A DNA stretch of 64,000 nucleotides, from positions 124,001 through 188,000 of the forward strand of contig NZ_JAPMLP010000008.1 in assembly GCF_026410285.1 (NCBI RefSeq), read 5' to 3'. Source of the stretch: Sulfitobacter sp. F26169L. GTDB lineage: Bacteria > Pseudomonadota > Alphaproteobacteria > Rhodobacterales > Rhodobacteraceae. The stretch's first letter is position 1. Each line of letters starts with the position of its first letter. Both the position numbers and the translations under genes were made by a program. The notes under the pieces are model-generated. The model was not told the origin of the DNA and did not search any database. It saw nothing but the letters and a program-made list of their open reading frames with translations. Positions 34,980 through 44,875 of the stretch are shown piece by piece.

Positions 34980-36176
34980 ATGCTGGCTGGCAAACATATT
35001 CTGTTGATTATTGGCGGCGGGATCGCAGCGTTCAAATCGCTGGACCTGATCCGCCGATTGCGTGAACGCGGTGCGACAGTGACCCCGGTTCTTACCCGCG
35101 CGGGCGAAGAGTTTGTGACGCCTCTCTCTGTATCGGCGCTGGCAGGCAACAAGGTTTTCCGGGATCTGTTCGATCTGGGCGATGAGGCAGAGATGGGTCA
35201 TATCCAGCTGAGCCGCGTTGCCGATCTGGTGGTGGTTGCCCCTGCAACGGCAGATATGATGGCAAAGATGGCGGCGGGTTTGGCAAACGATCTGGCCTCT
35301 ACGTTGCTGATGGCGACAGACACGCCAGTGATGATTGTCCCCGCTATGAACGTGCGCATGTGGGAGCACGCCGCGACCCAGCGCAATCTTTCGACATTGC
35401 GCGGCGATGGCATTGCCGTGGTCGGGCCGAATGCCGGTGATATGGCCTGTGGTGAACATGGCCCGGGCCGGATGTCGGAACCGATGGAGATCGTCGCAGC
35501 TGTTGAGGCAGCGCTGTCGGATGGGCCATTAAAGGGCCGCCGGATTCTGGTAACCTCTGGCCCGACACATGAGCCGATTGATCCGGTGCGCTATATTGCC
35601 AACCGCTCGTCAGGGGCGCAGGGGACTGCGTTGGCGCGCGCGTTGGCAGCGCTGGGCGCAGATGTTGTGTTTGTAACTGGCCCCGCTGATGTGCCCCCGC
35701 CCGAAGGGGTGGAGGTGGTTGCGGTACAAACGGCCCAGCAGATGAAAGACGCGGTTGACGCGGCGCTGCCCGTTGATGCAGCAGTTTTTGCTGCCGCCGT
35801 CGCTGACTGGCGGGTGAGTTCGGCATCTGATCGCAAACTGAAAAAAACCAAAGACGGTTTGCCGGAGCTGCAATTCGCTGAAAACCCCGACATTTTGCGC
35901 GCCGTAAGCCGTTTGGAGACAGGGCGCCCGCCGTTGGTGGTCGGTTTTGCAGCCGAAACGAATGATGTGATCGAAAATGCCACCGCCAAGCGGTTGCGCA
36001 AGGGCTGTGACTGGATTGTCGCCAATGATGTTTCCGCTGCAACGGGCATTATGGGCGGCAGCGAAAATGCCGTGACGCTGATCAGCGACGCAGGCGCTGA
36101 AGAATGGCCGCGGATGGATAAAACCGCCGTCGCCCAAAAGCTTGCGGCACGTATTGCAGCGGCGATAACGGGATGA
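34980..36176 (+). CDS. coaBC: Bifunctional phosphopantothenoylcysteine decarboxylase/phosphopantothenate-cysteine ligase
   Basis: The enzyme catalyses two steps of coenzyme A synthesis (398 aa). The N-terminal CoaC flavoprotein domain has [20 protein letters not shown], the FMN-binding [20 protein letters not shown], and the active-site [10 protein letters not shown]. The C-terminal CoaB domain starts at [20 protein letters not shown] and has [20 protein letters not shown]. It begins a run with dut (4-bp overlap) and the E1-like gene. Confidence 0.97.
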   Translation: MLAGKHILLIIGGGIAAFKSLDLIRRLRERGATVTPVLTRAGEEFVTPLSVSALAGNKVFRDLFDLGDEAEMGHIQLSRVADLVVVAPATADMMAKMAAGLANDLASTLLMATDTPVMIVPAMNVRMWEHAATQRNLSTLRGDGIAVVGPNAGDMACGEHGPGRMSEPMEIVAAVEAALSDGPLKGRRILVTSGPTHEPIDPVRYIANRSSGAQGTALARALAALGADVVFVTGPADVPPPEGVEVVAVQTAQQMKDAVDAALPVDAAVFAAAVADWRVSSASDRKLKKTKDGLPELQFAENPDILRAVSRLETGRPPLVVGFAAETNDVIENATAKRLRKGCDWIVANDVSAATGIMGGSENAVTLISDAGAEEWPRMDKTAVAQKLAARIAAAITG

Positions 36177-36634
36177 ACGGCGTCGATATCCGCATGATGT
36201 GGGAACAGGGCGCCGACCGTACGCTTGGTCTGCCCAGATATGAAACTACAGGGGCTGCCGGTGCGGACCTGCGCGCAAACATCCAGGATCGCAACGCGAT
36301 CACAATCGGCATCGGCGCGCGCGCGCTGGTGCCGACGGGCCTTCGGCTGGCCATTCCAGGCGGATACGAGGTTCAGATCCGCCCCCGCTCGGGGCTTGCG
36401 CTAAAGCACGGAATTACATTGCCGAATGCACCCGGAACGATCGATAGCGACTATCGCGGCCCGCTGGGGGTGATTGTGATGAACGCAGGGGACGCGCCCT
36501 TTGTGATTGAGCACGGAATGAGAATTGCGCAGATGGTCGTTGCCCCCGTTGTTCAGGCCAGATTTCATATCGTAGAAGAGCTTGAAGAGACAGCGCGCAG
36601 CGTGGGCGGCTTCGGCTCTACCGGAACGGGATGA
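36173..36634 (+). CDS. dut: dUTP pyrophosphatase
   Basis: A homotrimeric dUTPase (153 aa) that hydrolyses dUTP to dUMP, keeping uracil out of DNA. The five motifs are present: AGADLRAN (1), [12 protein letters not shown] (2), [19 protein letters not shown] (3), [10 protein letters not shown] (4) and the C-terminal GGFGSTG arm (5). It overlaps coaBC by 4 bp, a conserved pairing. Confidence 0.97.
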   Translation: MNGVDIRMMWEQGADRTLGLPRYETTGAAGADLRANIQDRNAITIGIGARALVPTGLRLAIPGGYEVQIRPRSGLALKHGITLPNAPGTIDSDYRGPLGVIVMNAGDAPFVIEHGMRIAQMVVAPVVQARFHIVEELEETARSVGGFGSTGTG

Positions 36635-36638
36635 GTTG

Positions 36639-37694
36639 ATGCTGGTAGTTGTTCTTGCAGCCGCACTTTGGGGGTTGGGTGCGATGATGCGCGTCCCGCG
36701 ATCGGCAAGGTGGATGATAATCGCGCTGCTGCTGGTGGCTGTGATTGGTGTGCAACTGGTGTTTCCCGATGGTCACCCGCTGCGCACCGCCACCGGGGGC
36801 AGTGCGGCACTGTGGCTGATTGTGATCGGGATGGGTGCGCTGGTTTGGGTGTATTCACGGTTTATCGTGCGGTTGCGTGCGCGCACAGGTGTTGATGCCA
36901 AACCGCCCGCATCCGCAGCACCCCGACAGGGCGGCAGCTTCTCGGAAAGTGAACTTAACCGCTACGCGCGCCACATCGTCCTGCGCGAGGTTGGCGGTGC
37001 CGGACAGAAGGCGCTGAAAAACGCGAGGGTTCTCGTTATCGGCGCCGGCGGTCTGGGCGCGCCTGCGTTGCAATATCTGGCAGCGGCAGGTGTGGGCACA
37101 ATCGGCGTGATAGATGACGATACGGTCGAAAACACCAATCTGCACCGTCAGGTGATCCACAAGGATGGGTCAATCGGGATGGCCAAGGTTTTCTCGGCAC
37201 AAGCCGAAATGCAGGCGCAAAACCCGTTCATTACCGTGCGCCCCTACAACCGACGGCTGGATGAAAATATCGCACCGGAACTGTTTGCAGAATATGATCT
37301 GGTACTTGACGGCACTGACAATTCCGCAACCCGCTATCTGGTCAACGCAACCTGCGTGGCGGGCGGCCTCCCGCTGATCTCGGGCGCGCTCAGCCAGTGG
37401 GAGGGGCAGTTGAGCGTTTTTGATCCTGCCCGTGGTGCGCCCTGTTATCAGTGTATCTTCCCCCAAGCCGCCGCCGCACACCTGGCCCCCAGTTGCGCAG
37501 AGGCAGGTGTGATCGGCCCATTGCCCGGCGTTGTCGGCGCAATGATGGCGGTTGAAGCGGTCAAGATCATCACGGGGGCCGGCACTCCGCTGCGGGGCCA
37601 GATGGTAATCTATGACGCGCTTTATGCTGAAAACCGCAGCATTCGCATTGCACCGCGCGGTGATTGCCCGATCTGCGCACAAACCCGCGCCTGA
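36639..37694 (+). CDS. HesA/MoeB/ThiF-family adenylyltransferase with an N-terminal membrane region
   Basis: An E1-like enzyme that adenylates the C-terminal Gly of a sulfur-carrier protein such as MoaD or ThiS. The catalytic domain starts near residue 105 with LNRYARHIVLREVGGAGQKA. It has the nucleotide loop VIGAGGLGAPALQYLAAAGV, the DDDTVENTNLHRQ motif, TDNSATRYLVN, and zinc-type cysteine pairs (PCYQC and DCPICAQ). About 85 N-terminal residues form three hydrophobic segments (1-16, 24-43, 56-77) ending in a basic stretch, so the enzyme is probably membrane-anchored. The start ATG 36639 lies 4 bp after the dut stop. No sulfur-carrier gene is adjacent. Confidence 0.9.
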   Translation: MLVVVLAAALWGLGAMMRVPRSARWMIIALLLVAVIGVQLVFPDGHPLRTATGGSAALWLIVIGMGALVWVYSRFIVRLRARTGVDAKPPASAAPRQGGSFSESELNRYARHIVLREVGGAGQKALKNARVLVIGAGGLGAPALQYLAAAGVGTIGVIDDDTVENTNLHRQVIHKDGSIGMAKVFSAQAEMQAQNPFITVRPYNRRLDENIAPELFAEYDLVLDGTDNSATRYLVNATCVAGGLPLISGALSQWEGQLSVFDPARGAPCYQCIFPQAAAAHLAPSCAEAGVIGPLPGVVGAMMAVEAVKIITGAGTPLRGQMVIYDALYAENRSIRIAPRGDCPICAQTRA

Positions 37695-37747
37695 TTGTTG
37701 TATCCCCCGTCCCGCGCTCCTAGGTTGAGCGCAAAGGAGAACCGCCC

Positions 37748-39760
37748 ATGAACCCCCTTCTGCAAAACTGGACCACGCCGTTTGCCATCGCCCCGTTCGA
37801 CAAGATCGCGGATGAAGATTTTGGTCCGGCGCTTGAGCAGGCATTGGCCACCCACAACGACGAGATTGCCGCAATTGCATCAGATACCACGCCCGCAACC
37901 TTTGAAAATACCGTTGAGGCGCTGGAGGCGGCAGGACAACAGCTGGATCAGGTGCTGAGTGTTTTCTTCACCGTCGCAGGGGCCGACAGCACCCCCGCGC
38001 GCGAGGCATTGCAGCGCGACTTTTCGCCCAAGCTGTCCGCACATTTCGCAGAAATTTCCGCCAACAAGGCGTTGTTCAACCGCATTGATGCGGTCTGGCA
38101 ACAGCGCGACACGCTGGACCTGAGTGATGAACAGGCGCGCGTGTTGATGCTGACGCACCGTGGCTTTGTGCGGGCAGGTTCGGCGCTGACGGGGGCAGAC
38201 GAAGCCCGCATGAAGGAGATCAAGAGCCGTCTCGCCGTGCTGGGGACACAATTCACGCAGAACCTGCTAAGCGACGAGCGCAGCTGGTTTATGCCGTTGT
38301 CCGAGGATGATCTGGATGGCCTGCCGGAGTTCATCGTTGATGCCGCCCGTGCGGCAGGCGAGGAAAAAGAGGCGGGTGGCCCTGTGGTCACGCTGTCGCG
38401 TTCGTTGATCACGCCGTTTCTGCAATTCAGCCCGCGCCGTGATCTGCGCGAAAAGGCGTTCAAAGCGTGGGAGGCGCGCGGTGCCAATGGTGGCGAAACA
38501 GACAACCGCGCCACCGCCGCTGAAATACTTGCCTTGCGTAAAGAGCGCGCAGCCCTGCTCGGCTATGACAGCTTTGCCGATTACAAGCTTGAAACAGAAA
38601 TGGCCAAGACACCGGAGGCGGTGCGCGATCTGTTGATGCAGGTCTGGGAACCTGCAAAGACGCAGGCAAACGCCGATGCCGAGGTGTTGACACAGATGAT
38701 GCATGCCGACGGTGTGAACGGTGATCTTGCCCCGTGGGACTGGCGCTATTACGCGGAAAAACGCCGCGCGGCGGAGCATGATCTGAATGAAGCCGCGCTC
38801 AAACCCTATTTCCAGCTGGACCGGATGATCGAGGCATCGTTTGCCTGCGCGAATCGTCTGTTCGGGCTGGAGTTCAAACCGCTGGATGTGCCGCTGTACC
38901 ACGCGGACTGCCGCGCATGGGAAGTGACCCGCGATGGCGCGCATGTGGCGGTGTTTATCGGGGATTATTTCGCGCGCGGCTCGAAACGGTCGGGGGCGTG
39001 GTGTTCGGCCATGCGGTCGCAGGCGAAATTTCCGGCGGTACAATCGCCTGTGGTAATCAACGTGTGCAACTTTGCCAAAGGTGACCCTGCGCTGTTGTCG
39101 TATGACGATGCGCGCACCCTGTTTCATGAATTTGGCCATGCCCTGCACCAGATGCTGTCAAACGTAACTTACGAAAGCATCTCGGGCACTTCTGTCGCGC
39201 GCGATTTTGTCGAATTGCCAAGCCAGCTTTATGAACACTGGCTTGAAGTGCCAGAAGTCTTGGGAGAGTTCGCGACCCATGCGAAAACCGGTAAAGCAAT
39301 GCCGAAAGAGATGCTCGACAAGGTGTTGGGCGCGGCGACATTCGACATGGGGTTCCAGACTGTTGAATATGTTGCGTCCGCGCTGGTTGATCTGGCTTTC
39401 CACGAAGGAGAGCCGCCAGCCGATCCGGTGCGTCGACAGCGCGAAGTGCTAGACAGCATCGGGATGCCTTCCGCGATCACAATGCGCCACGCAACCCCGC
39501 AATTTGCGCATGTGTTTTCCGGTGACGGTTATTCCAGCGGATATTACAGCTATATGTGGTCCGAGGTGATGGACGCCGATGCATTTGAAGCGTTCGAGGA
39601 AGCGGGCGGTGCGTTTGATCCCGAGCGCGCACGCGCGTTGGAGGAACACATCCTGTCCACCGGCGGCAGCCGTGACGCAGCAGATTTGTACGTTGCGTTC
39701 AGAGGCCGCCTACCGGGGGTTGAGGCGTTGCTGAAGGGCCGCGGATTGGTAGCGGCCTAA
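37748..39760 (+). CDS. M3-family zinc metallopeptidase (oligopeptidase A/Dcp type)
   Basis: A 670-aa cytoplasmic peptidase with the M3 metal motif HEFGH in LFHEFGHALHQMLSNV and the downstream glutamate ligand in SISGTSVARDFVELPSQLYE. The substrate-closing region near the C-terminus (FSGDGYSSGYYSYMWSEVMD) is that of the Dcp/OpdA subfamily. Such enzymes trim short peptides. AAAGGAG precedes the ATG. Its stop overlaps the opposing reductase stop by 4 bp. Confidence 0.95.
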   Translation: MNPLLQNWTTPFAIAPFDKIADEDFGPALEQALATHNDEIAAIASDTTPATFENTVEALEAAGQQLDQVLSVFFTVAGADSTPAREALQRDFSPKLSAHFAEISANKALFNRIDAVWQQRDTLDLSDEQARVLMLTHRGFVRAGSALTGADEARMKEIKSRLAVLGTQFTQNLLSDERSWFMPLSEDDLDGLPEFIVDAARAAGEEKEAGGPVVTLSRSLITPFLQFSPRRDLREKAFKAWEARGANGGETDNRATAAEILALRKERAALLGYDSFADYKLETEMAKTPEAVRDLLMQVWEPAKTQANADAEVLTQMMHADGVNGDLAPWDWRYYAEKRRAAEHDLNEAALKPYFQLDRMIEASFACANRLFGLEFKPLDVPLYHADCRAWEVTRDGAHVAVFIGDYFARGSKRSGAWCSAMRSQAKFPAVQSPVVINVCNFAKGDPALLSYDDARTLFHEFGHALHQMLSNVTYESISGTSVARDFVELPSQLYEHWLEVPEVLGEFATHAKTGKAMPKEMLDKVLGAATFDMGFQTVEYVASALVDLAFHEGEPPADPVRRQREVLDSIGMPSAITMRHATPQFAHVFSGDGYSSGYYSYMWSEVMDADAFEAFEEAGGAFDPERARALEEHILSTGGSRDAADLYVAFRGRLPGVEALLKGRGLVAA

Positions 39761-40686
39761 TAGCCCAGTTTGCGATCGACAAGGTTGATAAAGGGTTCGC
39801 CCGCCTCGCCGCGGCGGATATTTTCGACCAACTGTTCGCTTGCCGTCTTGTCGCGCGTTGCTGCGGCGATATGCGGGGTCACTGTTACCCGCGGATGGGC
39901 CCAGTAAGGGTCCGTCTGCGGCAATGGCTCGGTGCGGAACACGTCCAATGTGGCATGTGCGAGCTGGCCGTTGTCGAGGGCCGCAATCAGTGCATCATCG
40001 TCAATCAGCGGGCCACGGCCCGGATTGATCAGGAACGCGCCACGGGGCATCTGCGCCAGGGTCTGTGCGTTGATGATATCCGTTGTCGCCGGAGTGTCCG
40101 GCAGTAGAGTCACAACAATCTCACCACGATTAAGCGCTTGGCTCAGGCCTGCGTCCCCGTGCAGACAATCCACGCCTTTCACATTCTTGGGGCTGCGTGA
40201 CCATCCGGTCACGCGAAACCCCAGACCCAGAAGGGCATCCGCACATGCCGTTCCCAAGGCACCGAGCCCGAGGATTACAACATTGCGTTCATGGGCAAGC
40301 GGTGGTGTCGTTACGTGCCATTCATGTGCGGGGTTAACGATATGGGCGTCCATCCCCAGATGATAGCGCAACACATGCCCTGTGACCCATTCAACCATGC
40401 CTTTGGTCAGTCCGGGATCAACCATGCGCGCGAGCGGAATTCGCAGCGTTTTATTGTCCGTGATCCGTTCGACGCCGGCCCACAGGTTCAGCACCGCTTT
40501 TGCGCGGGTGTAGGGGGTGAAATCCTGCAAATCGCTGTTGGGGGCGTAAATGATGTAATCCACTTCGGCAGGAGTAATTTCTTCGGCCAGATGGGCTGTT
40601 ATACCCGCAGCTTGCAGTGCATCACGCAGGGGTTGTTCGTATGCTGTCCAGCGTTCGGGACGTGCGGCAAACAGAATGTTGATCAT
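39757..40686 (-). CDS. D-2-hydroxyacid dehydrogenase, glyoxylate/hydroxypyruvate reductase A-like
   Basis: A 309-aa NAD(P)H-dependent reductase of the GhrA group. The dinucleotide motif is GLGALGTACADALLGLGFRV; the catalytic Arg is in FLINPGRGPLIDDDALIAAL, Glu in LDVFRTEPLPQTDPYW, and His in TPHIAAATR. GhrA reduces glyoxylate and hydroxypyruvate; other 2-oxo acids are possible. It overlaps the downstream-lying (in coordinates, upstream in transcription) VOC gene by 4 bp, so the pair is one operon. Confidence 0.92.
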   Translation of the reverse strand: MINILFAARPERWTAYEQPLRDALQAAGITAHLAEEITPAEVDYIIYAPNSDLQDFTPYTRAKAVLNLWAGVERITDNKTLRIPLARMVDPGLTKGMVEWVTGHVLRYHLGMDAHIVNPAHEWHVTTPPLAHERNVVILGLGALGTACADALLGLGFRVTGWSRSPKNVKGVDCLHGDAGLSQALNRGEIVVTLLPDTPATTDIINAQTLAQMPRGAFLINPGRGPLIDDDALIAALDNGQLAHATLDVFRTEPLPQTDPYWAHPRVTVTPHIAAATRDKTASEQLVENIRRGEAGEPFINLVDRKLGY

Positions 40687-41093
40687 TTCGCAAATGCTCC
40701 GTCCATGCTGGCCAGTCCCTTGATCTCGACCGGATTACCAGACGGATCCATAAAGAACATGGTCGACTGCTCGCCCGGCTCTCCGGGAAAACGTGTCTGT
40801 GGTTCCAACACGAAATCAACGCCCTGATCCGTCAGGCGGTCGGCCAGATCACGCCATTCTTCATAGGGCAGGACGATTCCGAAATGTGGCATGGGCACTT
40901 TGTGCTCTCCGACCAAACCTGTTGCGGCGATGCTCATCGGGGTGCCCAAATGGCACGACAACTGGTGGCCGAAGAAATCGAAATCAACCCATGTTTGTGT
41001 GCTGCGCCCCTCTGTACAGCCCAGCAAGGTGCCGTAGAACGCGCGCGTTTCATCAAGGTCTGTTACATTGAAAGCAAAGTGAAAAATCGACAT
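40683..41093 (-). CDS. VOC-superfamily protein (glyoxalase/dioxygenase fold)
   Basis: A 136-aa single-module-pair VOC protein. Candidate metal ligands are His in IFHFAFNVTDLDETRAFY, His in PMPHFGIVLPYEEW and Glu in GNPVEIKGLA. The motif FFMDPSGNPVEIKG is typical. The substrate is unknown. ATG 41091-41093 gives the conserved N-terminus MSIFHFAFNVTDL; an upstream extension is rejected. It is translationally coupled to the GhrA-like gene. Confidence 0.85.
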   Translation of the reverse strand: MSIFHFAFNVTDLDETRAFYGTLLGCTEGRSTQTWVDFDFFGHQLSCHLGTPMSIAATGLVGEHKVPMPHFGIVLPYEEWRDLADRLTDQGVDFVLEPQTRFPGEPGEQSTMFFMDPSGNPVEIKGLASMDGAFAK

Positions 41094-41159
41094 GATATGT
41101 GCCCTGTCTCTGGAAGAGTTCGGCCCAGAGATAGCGCAGCCCATCCACGATGCAAAGGG

Positions 41160-42299
41160 TCAGCGGGGCCTGTGAACGTGCGCAGATTGCACAAGCCCGA
41201 ATGCCAACATCAACACCAGCATGGCAGACCCGCCGTAACTGACCAGTGGCAGCGGCACACCCACCACAGGCGCAAGCCCCATCACCATCGACATATTGAC
41301 CGCAAAGAACAAAAAGAAGTTCAGCGCGATGCCAAGTGTCAGCAGCGATGCAAAGCGGTCTTTGTTCATAATTGCTGAAAAAACACAAAACAGGATGATC
41401 AGCGCATAAAGCGCAAGTAGGGAAATCCCGCCGATAAACCCGAACTCCTCTGCCAGCGTGGTAAAGATAAAGTCGGTGTGTTTTTCCGGCAGGAAGTTCA
41501 AACGCGATTGTGTGCCCTGCATAAACCCGCGCCCCGTCCAGCCGCCGGAACCAAGTGCGATCTTGGACTGGGTGATATGATACCCCGCTCCCAGCGGATC
41601 GGAACTGGGGTCAAGAAACGTATCAATGCGGCGGAACTGGTAATCTTTCAACATCTGCCACGATGTGCCGCGTGATTGAAAAACCGCTGTCACCAACGCC
41701 AGTCCTGCGGCAATTACGGTGGCGAAATAGGCCCAGTGCACACCTGCAAGAAACATCAGACCACCGCCCGCTGCCAGCAAAAGGATTGCGGTGCCAAGGT
41801 CGGGCTGTTTCAGCACCAGCGCGGTGGGTACAAAGATAATCAACAAAGGCAGCAGCACCCAGAACGGGCGCGAAGTTTTCTTGGCCGGAAGCCAGTCGTA
41901 GTAGGCGGCAAGAAACATCACTAAGGTGATTTTGGTCAACTCGGACGGCTGCAAACGGATCACGCCGAGATCGATCCATCGCTGGGCACCCATGCCCACT
42001 GCGCCAAAGAATTCCACCGCGACAAGCAGCATGATTGATATACCATAGGCAACCCCGGCAAGGTTGCGCCACATCCAGATCGGCACCAGCCCGACCGCCA
42101 GCATCAGCACCACACCCAGCCCAAAGCGTTTCATTTGCGGGGCGGCCCACGGATCATACCCGCCACCGGCAACCGAATAGAGCATCAGGAAACCGGTGCC
42201 TGCCACCGCCGTTAACAACAACACTAACGGCCAGTTCAGAAACAGCACTTTGCGCAATCCGGTAGGAACCGATTTTACGGTGTATTCAAGATAGCTCAT
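41160..42299 (-). CDS. rodA: Rod-shape SEDS glycosyltransferase RodA
   Basis: A polytopic inner-membrane peptidoglycan polymerase (379 aa, about 10 segments) that works with PBP2 in lateral wall growth. SEDS signatures are AQRWIDLGVIRLQPSELTKI, LVLKQPDLGTAILLLAAGG, and NFLPEKHTDFIFTTLAEEFG containing the catalytic Asp region. GVPLPLVSYGGSAMLVLMLA is near the end. It overlaps the PBP2 stop by 4 bp and ends the mre operon. Confidence 0.96.
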   Translation of the reverse strand: MSYLEYTVKSVPTGLRKVLFLNWPLVLLLTAVAGTGFLMLYSVAGGGYDPWAAPQMKRFGLGVVLMLAVGLVPIWMWRNLAGVAYGISIMLLVAVEFFGAVGMGAQRWIDLGVIRLQPSELTKITLVMFLAAYYDWLPAKKTSRPFWVLLPLLIIFVPTALVLKQPDLGTAILLLAAGGGLMFLAGVHWAYFATVIAAGLALVTAVFQSRGTSWQMLKDYQFRRIDTFLDPSSDPLGAGYHITQSKIALGSGGWTGRGFMQGTQSRLNFLPEKHTDFIFTTLAEEFGFIGGISLLALYALIILFCVFSAIMNKDRFASLLTLGIALNFFLFFAVNMSMVMGLAPVVGVPLPLVSYGGSAMLVLMLAFGLVQSAHVHRPR

Positions 42300-44221
42300 G
42301 CTTGGTCCTTGCCCTTTTTCACACGGGCCTCGGGCTGGACATCCCGCAGCTTGCGCTGTTGGGTTTTAATCCGGCCACGGTCAGCGGTGGGATAGGCCTC
42401 AAGCGGGGGTTCGCCATCGTAAAGCGCCTGTAGCATGACATCCCGCGCGATCGGCGCCGCCGCGGTGGAACCGCCGCCGCCATGTTCGACCAAGACGGCA
42501 CAGGCATATCGGGGGTTTTCATACGGGGCGAAGCTGACAAACAACGCATGGTCGCGCTGCTCCCAGGGGACTTCGTTGTTGTTCACCACAGCAGAGCGGA
42601 CCTGCGAGGTGCCGGTTTTACCGGCCATCCGCATCCCGTCGGCAATAATGCGGCTCCGGTAGGCAGTACCGCGTCTGTCGTTCACCACTGAATACATCGA
42701 TTTGCGCATTTTGCGCAGGTTGGTCTCGCGCATGTCCAGCGGGCCGTTGCCCTTTACCGGTTGTTCTATTCCGTTCACGGATTTCACCAGTCGCGGTGTT
42801 ACCTCGCGCCCTGTAGCCAACCGCGCGGTCATCACAGCCAGTTGCAGCGGCGAGGCCAGCATGAAACCCTGCCCGATAGAAGCGTTGACCGTATCCCCGA
42901 TCACCCATTGCTCACCGCGCTGGCGTAATTTCCACTCCTTCGTAGGGGTAAGCCCCGAATTGACCGAACTAAGCGCCAGATCATGTTTGATCCCAAGGCC
43001 AAAACGGTTGGACATCGCCGAAATCTTCTCGATGCCGACTTTCAGGGCCAGATCGTAGTAGTAGACATCACAGGACCGCTTTAGCGATGTTTCCAGATCG
43101 ACCCAGCCGTGGCCGCCGCGTTTCCAGCAGTGAAACCGTCGCCCCCCGACCTCCAGGTGACCGGGGCAGTACACGGTTTCATCGGGCCCGATGATACCTG
43201 CCTCGATTGCGGCCATCGCCGTCATCATTTTGAACGTCGATCCGGGCGGATAGGCACCTTGCACGGTCTTGTTCACCAGCGGGCGGTATTTGTCGTTCAG
43301 CAGCGGGTCGTAATCCTTTGACAGGATACCCCCGATAAACAGGTTGGGATCGTATGAGGGGGCCGATGAATTTGCGAGGATATCGCCGTTCTCGCAATCC
43401 ATGATGACCACCGCAGCACTTTCACCCATCAGACGCGCCTGCACATAGTTTTGCAGTTTGGCATCAACGGTAAGTTGCAGATCGGCACCCGACTGGCCTT
43501 CGCGGCGCTCAAGCTCGCGCATGACGCGGCCTGTGGCGTTGACCTCTACCTGTTTGGTGCCGGCCACGCCGCGCAGCAGGGATTCCTCGCGCGCTTCGAC
43601 ATTGATCTTGCCAATCTGGAAGCGCGGGATGCGCAACACCGCGTCAGGATCTTCCAGCGCTTCAAGGTCTTTGGGGCTTACCCGTCCGACACGGCCCACC
43701 ACATGCGCAAAATCCGATCCACGGGGATACACTCTTGTGCTGCCGACTTCGGGTGTGACGCCGGGCAGGGCGGGGGCGTTGACCGAAACAGCGCTGACCG
43801 CCTCCCAGCTGACATCCTCTGCGATTGTGATCGGCAGGAAGCGCGCAGTATTCTGATTCAACTCTTCGAGGGCGCGTGCCGTTTGCTCGGGGCTGAGATT
43901 GATCAGCTTGGCAAGGCGCATCATGACGGCTTCAACATCGCCGGCGTCCTCGCGCACCATCACGATGCGATAGCTGGGTACGTTTTGGGCCAGTTGCATC
44001 CCGTTGCGATCAAAAATCTCGCCGCGTACCGGCGGGATGAGGCGGATGTTAATCCGGTTTTCTTCGGCCAGCAGGCGAAATTGGTCGGCCTGATCGACCT
44101 GCAAATAACGCATTCGGGCGGCCAATCCGCCCATGAACAACAGCTGCGCACCGCCCAGCAGCGCAGCGCGGCGGCTGAGCTTTGCGTGATTTGCATCTGT
44201 TTCCGCTCTTGAGCGTCTCAT
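42296..44221 (-). CDS. mrdA: Penicillin-binding protein 2 (peptidoglycan DD-transpeptidase)
   Basis: A class B PBP (641 aa) with an N-terminal membrane anchor (about residues 17-38, RRAALLGGAQLLFMGGLAAR) and a pedestal domain with RGEIFDRNGMQLAQNVPSYR. The transpeptidase motifs are STFK in GAYPPGSTFKMMTAMAA (nucleophile Ser), the SxN in SCDVYYYD-region context (SLKRSCDVYY), and KTG in GKTGTSQVRSAV. It makes cross-links during elongation with RodA. The C-terminal tail is basic. It lies within the mreB-mreC-mreD-mrdA-rodA order. Confidence 0.96.
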   Translation of the reverse strand: MRRSRAETDANHAKLSRRAALLGGAQLLFMGGLAARMRYLQVDQADQFRLLAEENRINIRLIPPVRGEIFDRNGMQLAQNVPSYRIVMVREDAGDVEAVMMRLAKLINLSPEQTARALEELNQNTARFLPITIAEDVSWEAVSAVSVNAPALPGVTPEVGSTRVYPRGSDFAHVVGRVGRVSPKDLEALEDPDAVLRIPRFQIGKINVEAREESLLRGVAGTKQVEVNATGRVMRELERREGQSGADLQLTVDAKLQNYVQARLMGESAAVVIMDCENGDILANSSAPSYDPNLFIGGILSKDYDPLLNDKYRPLVNKTVQGAYPPGSTFKMMTAMAAIEAGIIGPDETVYCPGHLEVGGRRFHCWKRGGHGWVDLETSLKRSCDVYYYDLALKVGIEKISAMSNRFGLGIKHDLALSSVNSGLTPTKEWKLRQRGEQWVIGDTVNASIGQGFMLASPLQLAVMTARLATGREVTPRLVKSVNGIEQPVKGNGPLDMRETNLRKMRKSMYSVVNDRRGTAYRSRIIADGMRMAGKTGTSQVRSAVVNNNEVPWEQRDHALFVSFAPYENPRYACAVLVEHGGGGSTAAAPIARDVMLQALYDGEPPLEAYPTADRGRIKTQQRKLRDVQPEARVKKGKDQA

Positions 44222-44239
44222 ACGGTCAGCCTCATTTCG

Positions 44240-44872
44240 TCATGTCCGCCTACCAAGGGTATCCAGCTCTCCCGGGGCAGCGCGGCGCACCCCCATGACC
44301 GAGCGGGTCACAAAAACTACGACTGGGTAAACCAGAATCGTTATTCCCAGTTCCAGGAGACTCAGCCGCAGGTGTGGGGGTGTCACCATTAATACAGATA
44401 GCACAACTCGGTTTGCGATCAAAATTCCGGTCAGCAGCAACGACACCGCTATCCACTCTGCGCCGAAAGTTGAATCCCGCAGGGTCCGGCTGCGCCCTTT
44501 CAGGTTTTCGCAAGCCAGCAAAGCCAGAAGCGCCCATAATCCGGGAGGGCGTTGAAGCAGTAGATCGCTGAGCAGGAAAATCACCGCAAGCAGAAGGGTC
44601 GGCACATATTCGGGGCGCCGCAGGGACCAAGCGAAGGCGAACGCAATCAGCAGATCGGGGCCGATTAACATCCGCCGTGTACCCTGATCCAGCAGCGCGC
44701 GAAGGCGTGCCTCGGCGGGATCAATGCTGGCCAGAGGTGGCAATAATTCTGGCGCGAAAAGTGTAACGGGCTGTGTATCGATCGGCAGCAGGTGGAAAAA
44801 GATAATCAGCAGCGTGATCGCAACGAACAAGCTCCGCATCAGAAACAGGCGGGCAGGTGACAACTCGTCCAT
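44240..44872 (-). CDS. mreD: Rod-shape-determining protein MreD
   Basis: A 210-aa inner-membrane protein with about five or six hydrophobic segments (for example LLIAFAFAWSLRRPEYVPTL). It is poorly conserved in sequence, as is usual for MreD; the assignment rests on topology and position between mreC (3-bp gap) and mrdA (18-bp gap). Confidence 0.88.
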   Translation of the reverse strand: MDELSPARLFLMRSLFVAITLLIIFFHLLPIDTQPVTLFAPELLPPLASIDPAEARLRALLDQGTRRMLIGPDLLIAFAFAWSLRRPEYVPTLLLAVIFLLSDLLLQRPPGLWALLALLACENLKGRSRTLRDSTFGAEWIAVSLLLTGILIANRVVLSVLMVTPPHLRLSLLELGITILVYPVVVFVTRSVMGVRRAAPGELDTLGRRT

Positions 44873-44875
44873 ATA

